Below the pieces are notes generated by a model. It worked only from the letters and a program-made list of their open reading frames with translations, made no database searches and had not been told where the DNA came from. 64,000 bases of DNA from positions 914,332 to 978,331 of the forward strand of contig CM022671.1 in the NCBI GenBank assembly GCA_012295275.1, given 5' to 3'. The position numbers and the translations under genes were made by a program. Below are positions 12,147 through 27,100 of the stretch, in pieces. Within the stretch, counting starts at the first letter, position 1. The number at the start of each line of letters is the position of its first letter. The DNA comes from Chrysomallon squamiferum. Its lineage: Eukaryota > Mollusca > Gastropoda > Neomphalida > Peltospiridae.

Positions 12147-15100
12147 CTACAGAAAAAAAAATAAAGTAAAATAACAATTGTTTTAATAGTTATTACCTTA
12201 AAAGTAATGATGATAAAAAAGAAGAAAGGAATCTTTTAAATCCTTGAGAGAAAACAACATCAAAGCCTTTAATGGTAAATAAACAGGTTGTGAAGTTTTG
12301 TAATTACATAAATTATAAATTTACTGTATATACCAAATTCTGGATTGCTTTATGTTAGTAACGTCTAAAATCTTACCATGAGTATCATTATTACGAGTTT
12401 AAAAATGATAAACCTGTTTATATAACTTACCCAAAGCACACCAGCAGGATGTCACTGCAGTCTCCTTGTCCTGTACGTTCCATGTTACATTGGCCATGAC
12501 AGACACATTGTTGTCATCTTCAGAATAGTAAACCAGAGTTATGTCTGCACCATTAATTACTGGTGGAGTGTGATCAACAGTTAAAGAGTTTGACTGGAAC
12601 ACAGAAACTAATCCTGCAGCATTTTCAGCTGTCACTGTAACAAAGACTGGCATGCCGTGAGGAACATCAGTTTCCACAAACTCGTGGAGATGAAGCAATG
12701 TTGGTTTAAGAGGTTGTATTTGAAATCCTCCTTTGGTTGTTCCAGCACCTATTTTAACTCGAATCAGGTCAGATTCTGGATCATATACTCTAGCAGAGAC
12801 TGACAGAAGAGATGGTGTTATCTGTTCAACCGTCAAAGCTTTAGAGCCACCAGTTTGTTTTATTTCTTCACACAGAAACACAGACACATCTTCTTGTAAT
12901 ATGAAGCCAGTAATTTCTGGCTGAATCTCAATATCATGGCTTCCAGATTTTGGTAAAAGAAAGGTGTTATGGGCTTTGATTTTTGTTGAATTTTCAATAA
13001 GCACAAAAGATTTCGGAACTACTTCATCGTCAACTGAAAACAAAATCTGCATTTCAGGAAAGATTTGTTCATTCTGAAGTGGTTTGATGACACTTATTTT
13101 CAAATAGGCATTTTCTTCTACATCAACAGTTGCTTTCAGGCTCTTTGTTTTATTTGTTTGGTTGGATGTCAGGTCGGCATTCCAGGTAACATTCAAGCTT
13201 ATGTCTGAAAAATTAGAACATACAAATCCAACAGGTGCTGTAGAATCAACTAAAATGGGAGAGGTTTTCACCGTTGTACTGCGATGTCCAGCAGAATCAA
13301 CTGCTGTCACTGATGCTTCATAACGTTCACCTTGAACTAGAGAGAGATTGTGGAGAACTATTCTGTTTTTAAATCCTGCATTCACTTTGACAAGCTCTGA
13401 ATGTCTGTCTGTTGTTTTATAAACTGTTACTTGATAGTTAACAACAGCTGAATGAAGATCCTGAAAACCATGCCATGAAACTCCAAGTGATGTCAGAGAT
13501 GACTGTACAACGTGGTTGACGTGTTCTGCTGTATTGAAGACTACACCAGCAAGAGGAGCTTCATCATCTACGACAAAACCATCGGAAAATGTCACAGTAG
13601 ACAGACCTGCTTTATTTGTGGCTTTTATTGTTGTATAATATTTGGTTCCTGCTTTAAGAAGGTTTTGAGAAACTGAATAATTTGTAGCCTTTCCAACATC
13701 TAATGGTTTTAAAATGTCAGATCCTGCAAAAAGGAAAAGCAGAAATAAAACATTTGTAGCACTGAAAATTCTTATATAATTAGTTTTGCACTACAAAAAC
13801 AGCAACATTAACATAATCTGAAAACTAAAATTTATAATTGTGGTTACTGGATTTCTTTTTAACCTGGTTTCAAGTATGTTTCATATAACAATATGTTTGT
13901 TATATCAATAGGTGGCAACTCCATAAAGATTGCTACTTATTTAACAACAGGTTCAAGATATTTTAAAATAATCATACCATACGGACAAGTGCCAATCTGA
14001 ATGATGTAAGATACAATTCCACTTTGAGGATCACTGAACACACCAGCCCAGCATGACATCAGACTGCTGCTCCTGGTTATGAAATCAAAGTCTGTTTCAC
14101 ATTTGTCAGCAGAATCTTTCACAATTTTACCTCGTCTTATTCGTGGTGGTGTTGAGTCAACTAAAACAGGGGGAGACTGAAACTGTTTGAATTGTGTAAA
14201 ATAATACCAGACTCTGACATACACAACATATTCCTGTCCATTCAGCAGTGATGTATTTGATGGCAAACAGTAGGTGACATTCTGCTGCAGTCCTGTGCTG
14301 TGCCAAACTGGATCTGATTTCAAATTGAATACGGGATAACCCACTTTCTGTCCTCTCAGTCCAATACTCCACTGAAATCTTCTGATGTTGTGAAGAGAAT
14401 TTGCTTGAACAAGATCCCAGTTAGCTGTCAAACAAGATGTGGATGAAGAATAATATCTATTCTCATCTGAATTCAAATCACAGCTGATTCTTATTTCTGG
14501 AAATTTTGTAATGTTTGTTACATTTGTTACATTGATGCAGGATGTAGTTACCTTTGATGAGTCACATGCTCTACCCACAATGCCACAGGTGCAGTCTCTT
14601 GTACAGTAATGGATATCACAGGAATGTCGCTGGACTTGCAAAAAACCTTTGTGTGCTGTTTTATCTGATTCAGTAACTGTGACAGTCAACTTACTAAATT
14701 CTGTTATTAAACCAACTCTGTTTTCTGCTCGGATAGACAAAATGATATTTTCACCATTGTGCAGCTGGTCAGAAAGCAGAACAGTTTCTGACTGTTCATC
14801 AGAATTATTGGATGGAAGAAAATATTTGATTCCTTCTGAAAGTTCAAACCCATCATAAAACCTGCTGATCATGAGATGATATCCAACAAGTTGTGATTCT
14901 GCATCTGAGAAACCGTACCATGTTAAGTTGACAATGGCCAGTGTCTTGTTCCCATGTTGTGCTGTTTCCCATGTCATTGGAATCTTGAATCCACCAAGTT
15001 GTGGTGGTGTGGAGTCTATTAACAAATCTTTGCTGTGAGCTGAGGCACACAAACCAGCTTGGTTGCAAGCAGTCACTGACAAATAATACACATCTCCATT

Positions 15101-18100
15101 TCTCAATCTGTTGTCTTTGCTGAATGTTAGTATCTGTGATGTCTCTGCACCTATTTCTTTTCTCTCTAATGAAACATTGCCCTCGTGGTGTGTCTTTAAT
15201 GTAAGAATGTGTTTAACAATTGGACTTTCATGATCCTCAAATTTCCAGGCAATGTGCAACAATGAGATGTCTGTTTGCATTGATATTTGTTCTTTCTTGT
15301 ATGAATTTGGATCTAAGAAATGAGGTTGTTCCAGAACTCGAGGTATGGTGTCATCTACAGTAAAGGCATCAGATGTTGATACTGAATGTAATCCAACATT
15401 ATTTGTGGTTCGTATAGTGATGTACATTGGAACAGAAACGGGTAAATGAAGATCAGATTTTAAAAAGGAATCTGTCAGTTGCACATCTTCATATGATGTT
15501 ACATTACACTGATATGGTTGATAGCCAAGACACCATTCAAACTTTTTAATGTCAGATTCTGGATCTTCAAATCCAAGCCAATGTCCAGATAGTGAAGTCC
15601 TGAAAGAAAAAATGACACTGTAATAATACAGAGAATCTAGAAACATTGATATGTACTTGTGTTATTCATATTATTTAACTGATAGTAACAAAACTTAAAA
15701 CCTTAAAAAGAAGTGTCAAATTATAAAAATTATATTTTTGAAATATAAACAAAAGTTTCTAAAAATTATCTTACACATGGCCAATGTATTTTTCATGATG
15801 TGCTTTGTTTCCTGCATAAACGTGTCCAACCAACGGTGGACTGTTATCTATGATCAGCCCATCAGAAGATCTGATGGTACAAAGTCCACCTTTGTTACAC
15901 GCTTCCACTACTGCAAAATACTTCCTTCCTGGGATCAATGGCCTGATCCATGTGAAATCTGGATGTGTAAAATACATACACTGTTATTGCCATTACTACA
16001 ACCACTACAACAACAACAACTGCTACAATTACTACTACTGCTTCTAGTTATAGTATTAGTATTGCTGATGAAGTTGCTATTTTTATAATTCTATGTACAC
16101 TATTATTGTTATGTTTGTTGTCTATTTTAATTAGTGTATCATAATTACTCTGAACTAAAAATCATAAATTTAAATTAAATTGTAATGACAGGAACACATA
16201 CTTCTGCGCAGACCAACAGAAACCAGAGCTTCAACATTGGCATCTTGTTTCTGAAAGCCAAGTCCTACTTTGTAGTTGATAACACCTGAATGAATGTCCT
16301 TGAACCCTGACCAGCTACAGTGATAGGTTGTTGTATTCACCTGATAGTCAACATCCTGAAACGAAACAATATTTTCTTTTTTCTTTTATCTTGAATATTA
16401 TGCTTGTGTTTAACTCAATAATTAAAAAATATATATAGTTACTAGAAATAATGAATGATAAACATAAAACAATTGTAATCTGATCTATTTATAATGCCTA
16501 CTGTAACATATTTTAACATTTTAATGCATTGTTGCAAATAAAAAAATAATTATATTTCAGTTGAAATAAAAATTTGGTGATATCAGAAACACACTGTAAA
16601 TATTTTGCACCTTTCCGTCTTCTTGGCCATCTCTAACAACTCCAGGATCAGGTGGAGATGTATCAAAAAGAAATGGTGCTGTATGCTGTATTGTTGATAA
16701 TCCTGCTTTGTTGGTCACCTGAAAATAATAATTAAAAAACAAAGAAATCAAATAGATCGGTCTTGAATTCACTTGTCCATCCTGAATAAAGTGAAATGAC
16801 TGGGTTTATATTTCATCTAGTTATAGCTGATCTCTAAACCGAGTCAAAGAAAAAAGAAACAATTATTCTCGTGACATGTAGTGATATAAAATAAATTATT
16901 AAAAATGATAAATTGTACATTGTGTACTGAAAATCTGAAATAATTAAAGCTCATTCTGACAAACAGATCCTTGCATGAACATAATTAGTAAATTACTTCA
17001 TAGCCAACCTCAAACCTAACTCTGTACCACTGTCCATCCACCAATCCTTCTGCCTTGAATTCAGCAAAATTATCTGTGTATTTTTTCACCATGACGAAAC
17101 TGAATTTATGATTAAGTGACTCAACAGCCAGCCTGACTGCAGATAAGCCACTCTGAGAATCTTCAAAACCATGCCAGTGTATTTTAAGTTTCCGGTTTGT
17201 AAGAGCATGTTGACCGATTCGAAGACCTTCTATTGTGAGATCTCCACGTTTGGGTGGTGTTGTATCTAGCACTGTTCCCTTGGAAACAGCTGTAGTCACA
17301 TGTCCCAGATAATCATAAGCTGTCCAACCAAAATACAATTTAGTTAAAGAATTTAATATTTGTGTAATAAATTAAAACAAAATGTTTACAAAATTGCAAT
17401 GACATGATTATTTTACTTTTACATATTATTTTTATATATTTAAATTTAAATTAAGAATAAATATATATAAAATAATGTTTGTCATATATTTTAACTGGAT
17501 TTTACATTTTTCTAATTAAAAAATGGTAAAGTGATATGATTTTAATTAATATAATTCTTCTTAACATTTTTTCATTTATTTTTTATTATTATTATTTTCT
17601 CAAAGAAACATGGTTATATTTCACTTGTGATTATTTTAAGTAACCAACCTTTAACAGTGGCATAATAGGTTTGTCCATTATTAAGTGTAAGATTCGACAT
17701 GTATCCAGTAGTTGCCATGCCAACACTATGGAAAGGAATGACATCTCCAGAGTTTGGGACACTTCCTGTGGATGTGAGATTTTAAATATGACAAAAAATA
17801 ATTTCTTTTTTAAAACAAAACCTCAAGCACCATTGATTAGAGATATTCAGACATGTTACAATTCTTACAAACGTGTGAACAAAAAATAATAAATACCACA
17901 AATTGCAAATGAGATAAAACTTGTAAACAAAACACAATAAAATACATTACAGAAATTCCTCCACCACATATTAACTTTTAATTAGAAATTAATTAGAAAT
18001 ATGCTTAAAATGAAAAATAAATATGTCTTACCAAGACCTAAAGCATAACCTGCAATACCAGATTCTGATGGTATTTTGACATATTTCTCAATATCAGAGA

Positions 18101-21100
18101 AACCATTCCATGCAACAGTCAGTGTAGTTTTATCAGTTATAAAACCATTGCTTTGTCCAGCAACAACAACATGTCCTGGTTCTGGTGGATCATCGTCTAC
18201 AACAAAACCATTGCTGCATCCAGAAAATGATTCCAGGTTTTCTGTGGAAAATTCTCTGTTGACCACTGATGATTTGACTTGACCACAAATAAAATAAGTT
18301 TACGATTTTGTAAATAGACTTTTCTGAAGCTGACCACACCACCAACAGTTTGAATAGTAGAGATGCATCTACTGTCAGCAGAGCAGTCATCAGGAATTGT
18401 TTTATTTGTCATCAAGTACCAAGTCACATTTCTGTTGGCAGTATTTGTGAGAACTCCTCCAATCAGAGTGTCTGTAGTTACAAAATTGACTTCCTTTGTA
18501 TGTAAAAATTCCAGACTTGCTGTATCAAGATGTTGACTTTTAATCAGATTTGAAGCTTTTTCAATATTAACATCATTTGTATTAATATCATATAGGACGT
18601 GACTGTCATAGTCATGAATGTTTTGGGCTAAAGTAACTGACTGACAAACTGTATCAGAAAAGGAAGATGAACAGAAAACGTTTGCACACAAGAACATTTG
18701 TTGGTAACCATGGACAAACATAGGAATGCAAGTTTTGTGCTGAAAATAGAAGTCATGATAAAAAAATTATTAAACATTTCACAATATGAATGTTTTACAC
18801 ATTAAATGTTAAAAACAAATCTTTAATCAGTATAACATTATAGACAGAAATATGAAACTAATGCTATGTTATTACAATAACTTACAGTAAATGAAATATA
18901 AACACTAAAATATTTCCATTTAAAAAATCTGGTGATGATAAAAATTTAAAATACTATGAATACAAAATCATTAAGATGAACATGCATATGGAACAAAACA
19001 CTTGTTCTAAAAATTTGCCAACAATCTCACCATCACTGCAGTTTGTAGAAACCCTTGTTCTGTGTTAACTGGTGTTACTGGATTCTGTCCACTTTGCTGT
19101 TTGGCAATGTACCACTGTAATATTCCCAAAGTATCATTAGTTTGACATACAGCATCCACCTTTACAGACACTTGTGTACAGCTTGCAGTCTCAGCCAGTA
19201 TTGATGCATCAACATCAACAATCCTTGGTTTCTTCACAACAAAAACTCCATTTGATGATTTTCTGTTAAGACAGGTTTTTTCAAAACAAGGTTGAACGTT
19301 GGCCTTTATCAAAGTGTTTTGAGGGTAAAGAGAGTGTGTTCCACATGTAATTTCTTCTTGTAGCATGGACTACTGTACTGACTATTTCACTAGTACAGTT
19401 ATCCGAGGTATTTCTGCATGCATTTTCATCAAGAGATATTACAAAATGAGTTATATATGGTTCCACTAAACCTTTTACATCCCAGTGCATTGAATACTGA
19501 AAATCAGAAGCCTGAAAGTCAAGGTCATTTACACACTGCTTCAGAAAGCCTTCAATGGAAACGGTATTAGAGACTGGAGGTTGTAACAAGAATTCTGCAT
19601 CTGATTCAGTTGGTAGAAATGATAACGAGTGACTGTTGGTGACATCATTTCTTAAAATGACTGCACTGTGTGATGAAACTGTGGATTTAACAAGATGAGG
19701 CCAGCCTTTGTTTAGAAACAATGTGTGTTCCATTCCAACAACAAGCTGAGTCAGTTTAAAACCATACAGTTTGTTGTATTTTATTAGAGGAAAGAGTTGT
19801 TCATTTGCTTTGGTTTCATTGTTACATCCTTGTCCATCATATACATCAATAAGATAATCTTCATCTTTGTCAGCTATGATCATAAAACCATCAGATGAAG
19901 ACACTGTTGTTCCTCCAGAACTTTGAGCTTTGATGGAAGCATAATATTTCTTGTTTGTTTTCAGTCCAGTGGAATTTACACAAACAGGATTTTGATTTGT
20001 CTTGATGAAATGAAAGACATCATCTTGGTACGGCTGTTTTCCTATTCCAACATAAAAAGTAACATTCTGATGATGGAAGAAACCTTCCCAGGACAAACAT
20101 GACTGGTGAAAAGCTGTATGAAAATCAACATCGTTTAGTGTGTCTGGATTCTGAGGATCCACATCAAAGATTGTAGCATTTCCAGGTGGAAGCCTGGAAG
20201 GAAGTTTAATGGTTTCTGTTTTCACCACTGTAAAGTGACCAGCAGTGTTGTAGACATAAAGTTCAAAATAAAAAGGAAGATTTTGTGTCATGTCATCTTT
20301 GTGCAGTTTCTTTAGTGGATATTCAACACATCCAGAAAATCCATCCATTTGACATTTCTGTAAAACATGTCTTGGTGTTTGGAGAATGGGAGTGAGGTAT
20401 TCATCATTTACACCTAGAAATAAATTAAATATTACAGTATTTACCAATAGCAATACAAATTTAATACTGGCTTTATGACGTACAAATGGAAAATGTAAGG
20501 AAAACATTCACAGTATTAAGTATATTTGATCTAGAAACCTTCTACAAATGTATATGTGCATTCTAAAAGGTTTATTTAACTTTAATGAGAACATCTTTAG
20601 GAACAAATATAAAAGTATTTAATACCTTAAAATAGAAACATTATAATAAGTACTTCATTATATGAAACTACTTCTCATAATATAACATACCAATTCTGAA
20701 GAGCACTGTAAAGTTGTTGCCTGATTCTTCATGATCTTTAATGCTGCTGTTTGTCCAAGTAACTATCATCTTGTTATTTCTTACTGTGGGCTGCAACTTT
20801 TCTGTTATTTGTGGTGGTGTTTCATCTATCATGACAGGTCCAAGTACAACATCTGATGTCAAACCAGCTTTGTTTATAATCCTCATGAAGATGTAAAATA
20901 AAGAAGTTGTTGTAAAACCAGAATGCAGAAGATGAAAAAATTCTTTTCCATGTGTTGATTGATAAGATCTCACTGAAGGAGCATTGACCTGAGACTTGTC
21001 ATCACCAACACCGACAAGATAATCTCTGATCTGACTTTGTGACTCGTTAGTCTTCCACTGCAGGTAAATTTTGTCTGAAGGAAGATAAATAACAGACTCG

Positions 21101-24100
21101 TTATTCAGTACTGATAAAGTGGAACACAAGTTTTCTGAAGTGTCATTGTCTTTTATTAGAGTTTCTGTAGGTAAAGCATTGATGTAACCAAGACTTTCCT
21201 GATTTCTGCATTTCTTTTGACAAGAAGGCATCTGCTGTAATTCTGTTAAAGTCATATTTTTATCAACATACAAAGCTCTACCGTCTCTACACCAGAGACC
21301 TCTGTTTATGTGTCCATTCTTCATCTGAATGTCTCTTATCATAGGAGCTGTGGTATCTTTTGTGATTCCATCAGAGCAGACAACATTGGAGGGTTCCATG
21401 GCATTGTTATATGCAACTACAGAAGAGAAAAACAGTCCACTATCTGGAAATTTTATTTTAATCTGTGGATCAAATGTCTTGTAGATGGTAGATGTGTTAG
21501 TATCATATTTTGTAAGTTCTTCAAAAGTCAGACATTGTTTTGCTAATGCCACAAGATAAAATCTGATTCCACTTTCATGATCAATGAAGCCGTGCATGTT
21601 GATGTTGATGTAGTCTTCACTTGTGTAATCAATGTCTGGTCCGTCTGGTGAACCTTCACGTACAACACCTGCAACAGGTGGTGATGCATCTACGAGGATA
21701 TCTAGATGATACACAGACTTCAACATGGCCTCATTAGTTGCTATCAGTGTGAAGTAATATTCCCTGTTGTGTTTTCCTGTGTTTGTGTTTTTCTGGATCA
21801 AACTGTTCAGTTTTACAGTGTAGTTGAAATAGGCACATGGACCAACTGCTGGACAATAGCAGTGCTGATCTGATTTGCATTTGTTCTGAAAAAAAACAAA
21901 AAAATAATATACCCAAAAGAAAATTTGATTAAAGCAGAAACTGAGAGAGGATTTAAAATAATATTTAATTCATAAGCTAAACCAGATGAATTTATCAAAT
22001 AATTTCCTGTCCTATTTATATTAGAGCATATCTGCTCGAATTTTGATAAAAAGAAAATGCAATCTGACAGTTTTATTGTTTGTTATATTTATATACATCG
22101 TCAAAATTACTTTAGGTACATCTTTAATAACAGGCAATGCTCCTTGTCCAATTTCAGTTTTGTTCTGTTGAGTTCCCAGAAACCATTCTATTGTTCTGAT
22201 ACCACTGTGTGGATCTTTAGCTTCAAACTGCAGCAACATATGTGACAGGTCTGTACTGTGGTGGACATACAACCCATTGTTACCTTTCCTGACAAGCCAC
22301 ATGTTTTTAACATCAGGAACTGTTCTGTCTATGTGCACTGTCACATTTTCACTCAGTCTGTTTTCCATGACATCTTCAGCTGTGATGATAAACGTGTATG
22401 TGTCACCATCTGACAAACTCAGATTCAAACAGACTGATTGATTCTGAAAGTCACTAACATACTTCTGTGGAGAGAATGGACCATGGTTTAAGGAATAGGA
22501 GTATAAGAATCCCGTCAAACCATGTATATTCCTGGTTCCATTTACAGGAAGTTTGCCAGTAAGTTGATCATACACTCCAGTGATTGCATTGTTGACATCA
22601 GGTCTGATAGGAGCTACCAAATTGTTTTTAATGTAGTAAGAATTATAATATCTGTTTTTCCAATTCACACAAACTGATCTGTGATTCACCTGCCATGTGT
22701 AGTTTGTCACTTTAGATGATGATGACACAAGCAGAGGATTTCTTGTGTTAGTTTTAATAGTTGAGTTATTATCAAACAGAACAAATCGTCTGGCAAATTT
22801 CACATTGCCAGCATTGTCATGAACTTCAAGCATGACACAGTATAAAGCAGGTGATTTTGGAAGAACAAAAGTTATATTCTTCTTTAAGTTTCCAAATTCT
22901 TCTTTAAGAGGAGGATTCAGACTTCCTTTGTCAACTTCTAACACTGATCCCATTTGTTTGACATCATGTATCTCTATAACAAACTTTTTAATACCAGATG
23001 CATGTTTTGGTGAAGCACTTTTTGGCCAAGGATCTTTCCAACCATCTCCAAGTAAAACTGTGATGTTTCCTGTTTTAGTAATTCTTTTATCAAGTCCAGT
23101 TAGTGTTTTGTTACATGGTGCTGTCTTATCAGATAAACAGTGTACTGGTTTCTTATTGTCATATTTAACACACAAAGTCTTTGTCTTAGTCTGGGGAGTG
23201 AATTCTTCAAATCCTTTAGAAGTCATTCCAAAATCAAAATACTGGAAGAAACCTCCTGATGATATTTCATACATGATACACAACCTGAAAACAAGTAGAT
23301 TAACTTCATCCTTCATTTTATGTTGTTGTACATTTACTCAAAAACAATATTCATCTTTGCTAGAAAATATTTTTTTCTTAGTGTTATCATCTACATATCT
23401 GCTTCTACATTTGTTATCTCTTATTATGATTCAGTTTTACATTATACAGAAATGATTTAATATTTGTGATGGGTTTCAAACTAGCTGTAATCCCTTACAT
23501 CCTAATTATTATATATTAAAGAAATATTATTTTCTATTTTAAATTTCATATCAGTGTATATAAATGTTAGAAAGAGATTAAGATTTTTGATCATTACAAA
23601 ATCAGAAAAGAAATTAGAACATAACATTACAAAATTTAAATAAAGTGTTTTTACCTTTGTCCATTTTGTAAACTCTGGTTTACACTCAAAGACATGTCAC
23701 AGTTCATGCTTGGAGAAGGTTTTCTGTTGTTTATTCTAACATTGCAGTTTCCACCTCCTTTCAGTGATATCCTCTGTAACTGATGATGTTGACCTGAAAT
23801 ATTTGACATATCTAATATTTTTTAGATTATGTTTAAAAACTGGTAAATACCTATAAAATGAAATGAGCAATTCATTAAATTTCAGGAAAAATAATGCTAA
23901 CTGAATAAACAATTGATATTTAGTAACATCTGAAATATTTTAATATTAACAATAACTCATAAATTTCTTGATTAATTCTGATTTGACATGGAAAAGAATG
24001 GAAAAGAGCCCAACACTAAGTTGAACTGTTTATCTAAAATATCATGTCTCTATCTGTATTTTCATCTCAGAGTGGAATCTAATTATGTGACTTACCATTA

Positions 24101-27100
24101 AGTAATTCCACAAACACTCTGACTGTTCCACTCACAATCCCAGTACTGGTTGATGTATCCTTGATGTAGACTGGAAATGGTTTACTTTGATTTATTTTGT
24201 TTATGAAGGTTGCATAAACAGTAAAATTGAGAAGCTTGTTGGGCTGAATGTTGGAGTAGCTGCTGCTTTCATGTTCACAGTCAGTAATGTTTCCTGAAGT
24301 TGATGTCACAGTCTGACCAGATTTGTCTTCCACTGACATTCTACATGTCATCAAATCTGGAAGTGCTGTCACTGAAATTATAAATAAACATAAAATGTGG
24401 ATCATAATATACATTTTGTTAATTATTTATTGAACAAATATTTTCTTTCCATAAAATCTGTGTTTTTTTTAATTGTCATTACACCAGTTTCACATATAAA
24501 AAATAAATAAATAGATACAAGTAAATAAATGCATGCATACATATATAACATATAACAATTCATGGCAGCATGTGTGTGTGTGTGTGTGTGAAGATTTTCT
24601 CATGAACCATGAACTTAAGCAATGAAAAATATTTGATATTTAAACTCACAGTCACATTTGGTGAAAGCTGAAGATTCCACTTTCCTGAAACCTTTACGAC
24701 ATTTGCAAGATGAAGATAACTGATTTGAACAGTCTCCAGGCCAACACCATCTTTTATTCCAAGAACACGTGGCTATAAATCAGAGGAATAAACAGTACAT
24801 TAAAAAATAAATAAAGAAACAACTTAAACATACACAACCTATATTTAAGTACATCCATCCATCCATACATACCTATGTACAAATACACACACACACTCAC
24901 ACCCACACACACACACACACTGACACTCACACACACACACACAAACACACACTCTCACACATACATACACATACACCTATATACATACACACACAAACAA
25001 GCATACATACATATGTAAATCCATACATTCAAACACAGATGGAATATTTTGTTTTACTTCAGAGATAATGAAGTACGTTATGATATAAAAAATACACTAA
25101 TCAGAACAATTTGCAGTCAAAGCACACATTTTTAATCTTTATATCTTTGTTCTACAAACATACATTCATACATTCAATATAAATATTAGCACAGATGACA
25201 TTCAAATATATAAGCACAATTTTGTTTTCAAAAGTGGTTAAAAAGAACATAATATTAATAAATTAATTAATTAATTGTATTAAAACAATATAAACTATTT
25301 TGGAGTAATCTGTAATGTACATTTGATCAAACAGGATATTTAAAACTCAGACAGTTACTTGAGCATGTTTTGCTGTGCTGAGTTGGCAAGTATAAGGAAT
25401 GTTTGACATAAGAACCGTGACCTTCACAAAGTTCACAGGTTACATCTTGTGGTGAGCTGCATTTTTCTTTCTGACAGTGGTCTAAGCTGGGACACCCTGA
25501 AATATTAAAATTTTCATTTAAAATAACTGAGTAACCTATGTGATAAAAAAGATACAACAGTGAAGTAAGCAGAATAAGATATTTAGAAATTATTAACAGT
25601 TGTTTAGTGCAAAAGAAAACATTTATATCAAACTGAGTCAGGACCATCATATTTGCACAATTTATTAAACTTACATTAAAAAAAGCGAAGAACCTGTTTC
25701 TGAAATTGATGAAAATGGTTCAGTATATATTTTATAATGCTGAACTGATGTGATCATGAAATTTTATTACAAAATTACTTATAGTAATGTACGTTACACT
25801 TATTATTAATTTTAAATGTTTTTAGTTTTCATATTGGAATCCTTACTGAGCTTGATAATAAAGATTACCTACATTTCAGAACATGTAATAATTAAACTAA
25901 TTCTTGTGTTATTTCAGTTGATGACTCACGTTTACAAGATGAGGATTCTAGGTAGTATCCTGACTGACAGACTTCACACTTCAAGTCATGTGCTGACTTG
26001 CATTGCTTTGGTGTCTGGCAGTGATCCACATGTGGGCATTCTGAAAATTTAAATAATATTGAATTAAAGCTGGTGTCAGAGTTAGTCTTATTATTCTTTT
26101 CTTTTTTTATATAAATATTTTTGACAACTTCAGCAATAAAATCATCAACAGAAGTCACAACAAACAGATCAATGGATCAAGTCTTTCTAGTGGACAGACT
26201 TGGTTATTTCCTCTCCTCTTTCTATGACTTGTTTATCAAATGCAGTGGGTATGTGTTTTCCTGTTTTTGAGAAGGTGTACATCATGAGATATCTGACTGC
26301 TAATTAGTAATGATGATTTCTTCTCTCAAATAATCATTATATAACAATCGTATAAACAAAACTTAATTATTTTTAATATTAATGCTCATCCATTCAACAA
26401 GAACGACAATGATAACAGATTTCCATTTTAGAATTTATACATAAATTCGGGAATATTCCTTTTATCACTCAGGATAGAAAAATATGTATTTTCCATTTTA
26501 TACTGAGAATAATTTAATTCTTTTAATGCAAAAATGGAAATAATATATAAATCTAATTTGCCCCTCAAGTATGCACTATTTACTGGAATAAAACAGAAGG
26601 TTTATAAGGATGTATATGACTTTTTCAAATATACCTTAGTATTAATTATGTCTTAAAAAGAAGTAAATTATTTCTGTTTAATGCAAATAAATGACATATC
26701 ACAGTTTCTCCCTTTTTAAGTTTTTTCCACAAACACATACATAATATAACCTTAAAAATTTTTAATACCATTATTGTTTGCAGTAGTAAAATTAAAAATA
26801 CGAATGTTACTTACTTGCACAGTTAGAACCTGCAAGGTAATATCCTTTCTTACAAGAACATGTTCCACCATTGTAAGGTTCACAAGTTCCATGGTTGTTA
26901 CATGCATCACTCTCCTTTCCTCTTCCATTACAGCTGTATTATGAAAAATGTAATAACAGTAAGTTTTAATAGATAATTAACAAAAACAAATCAACAGATG
27001 AATGATAAATAATCTGTTCAAATAGAAAATCAAGTTAAAAATTAAGTTTCATGTCTCATACAGAATGAAGATAATAAATCCAAATACCAGAAATTAAAAA

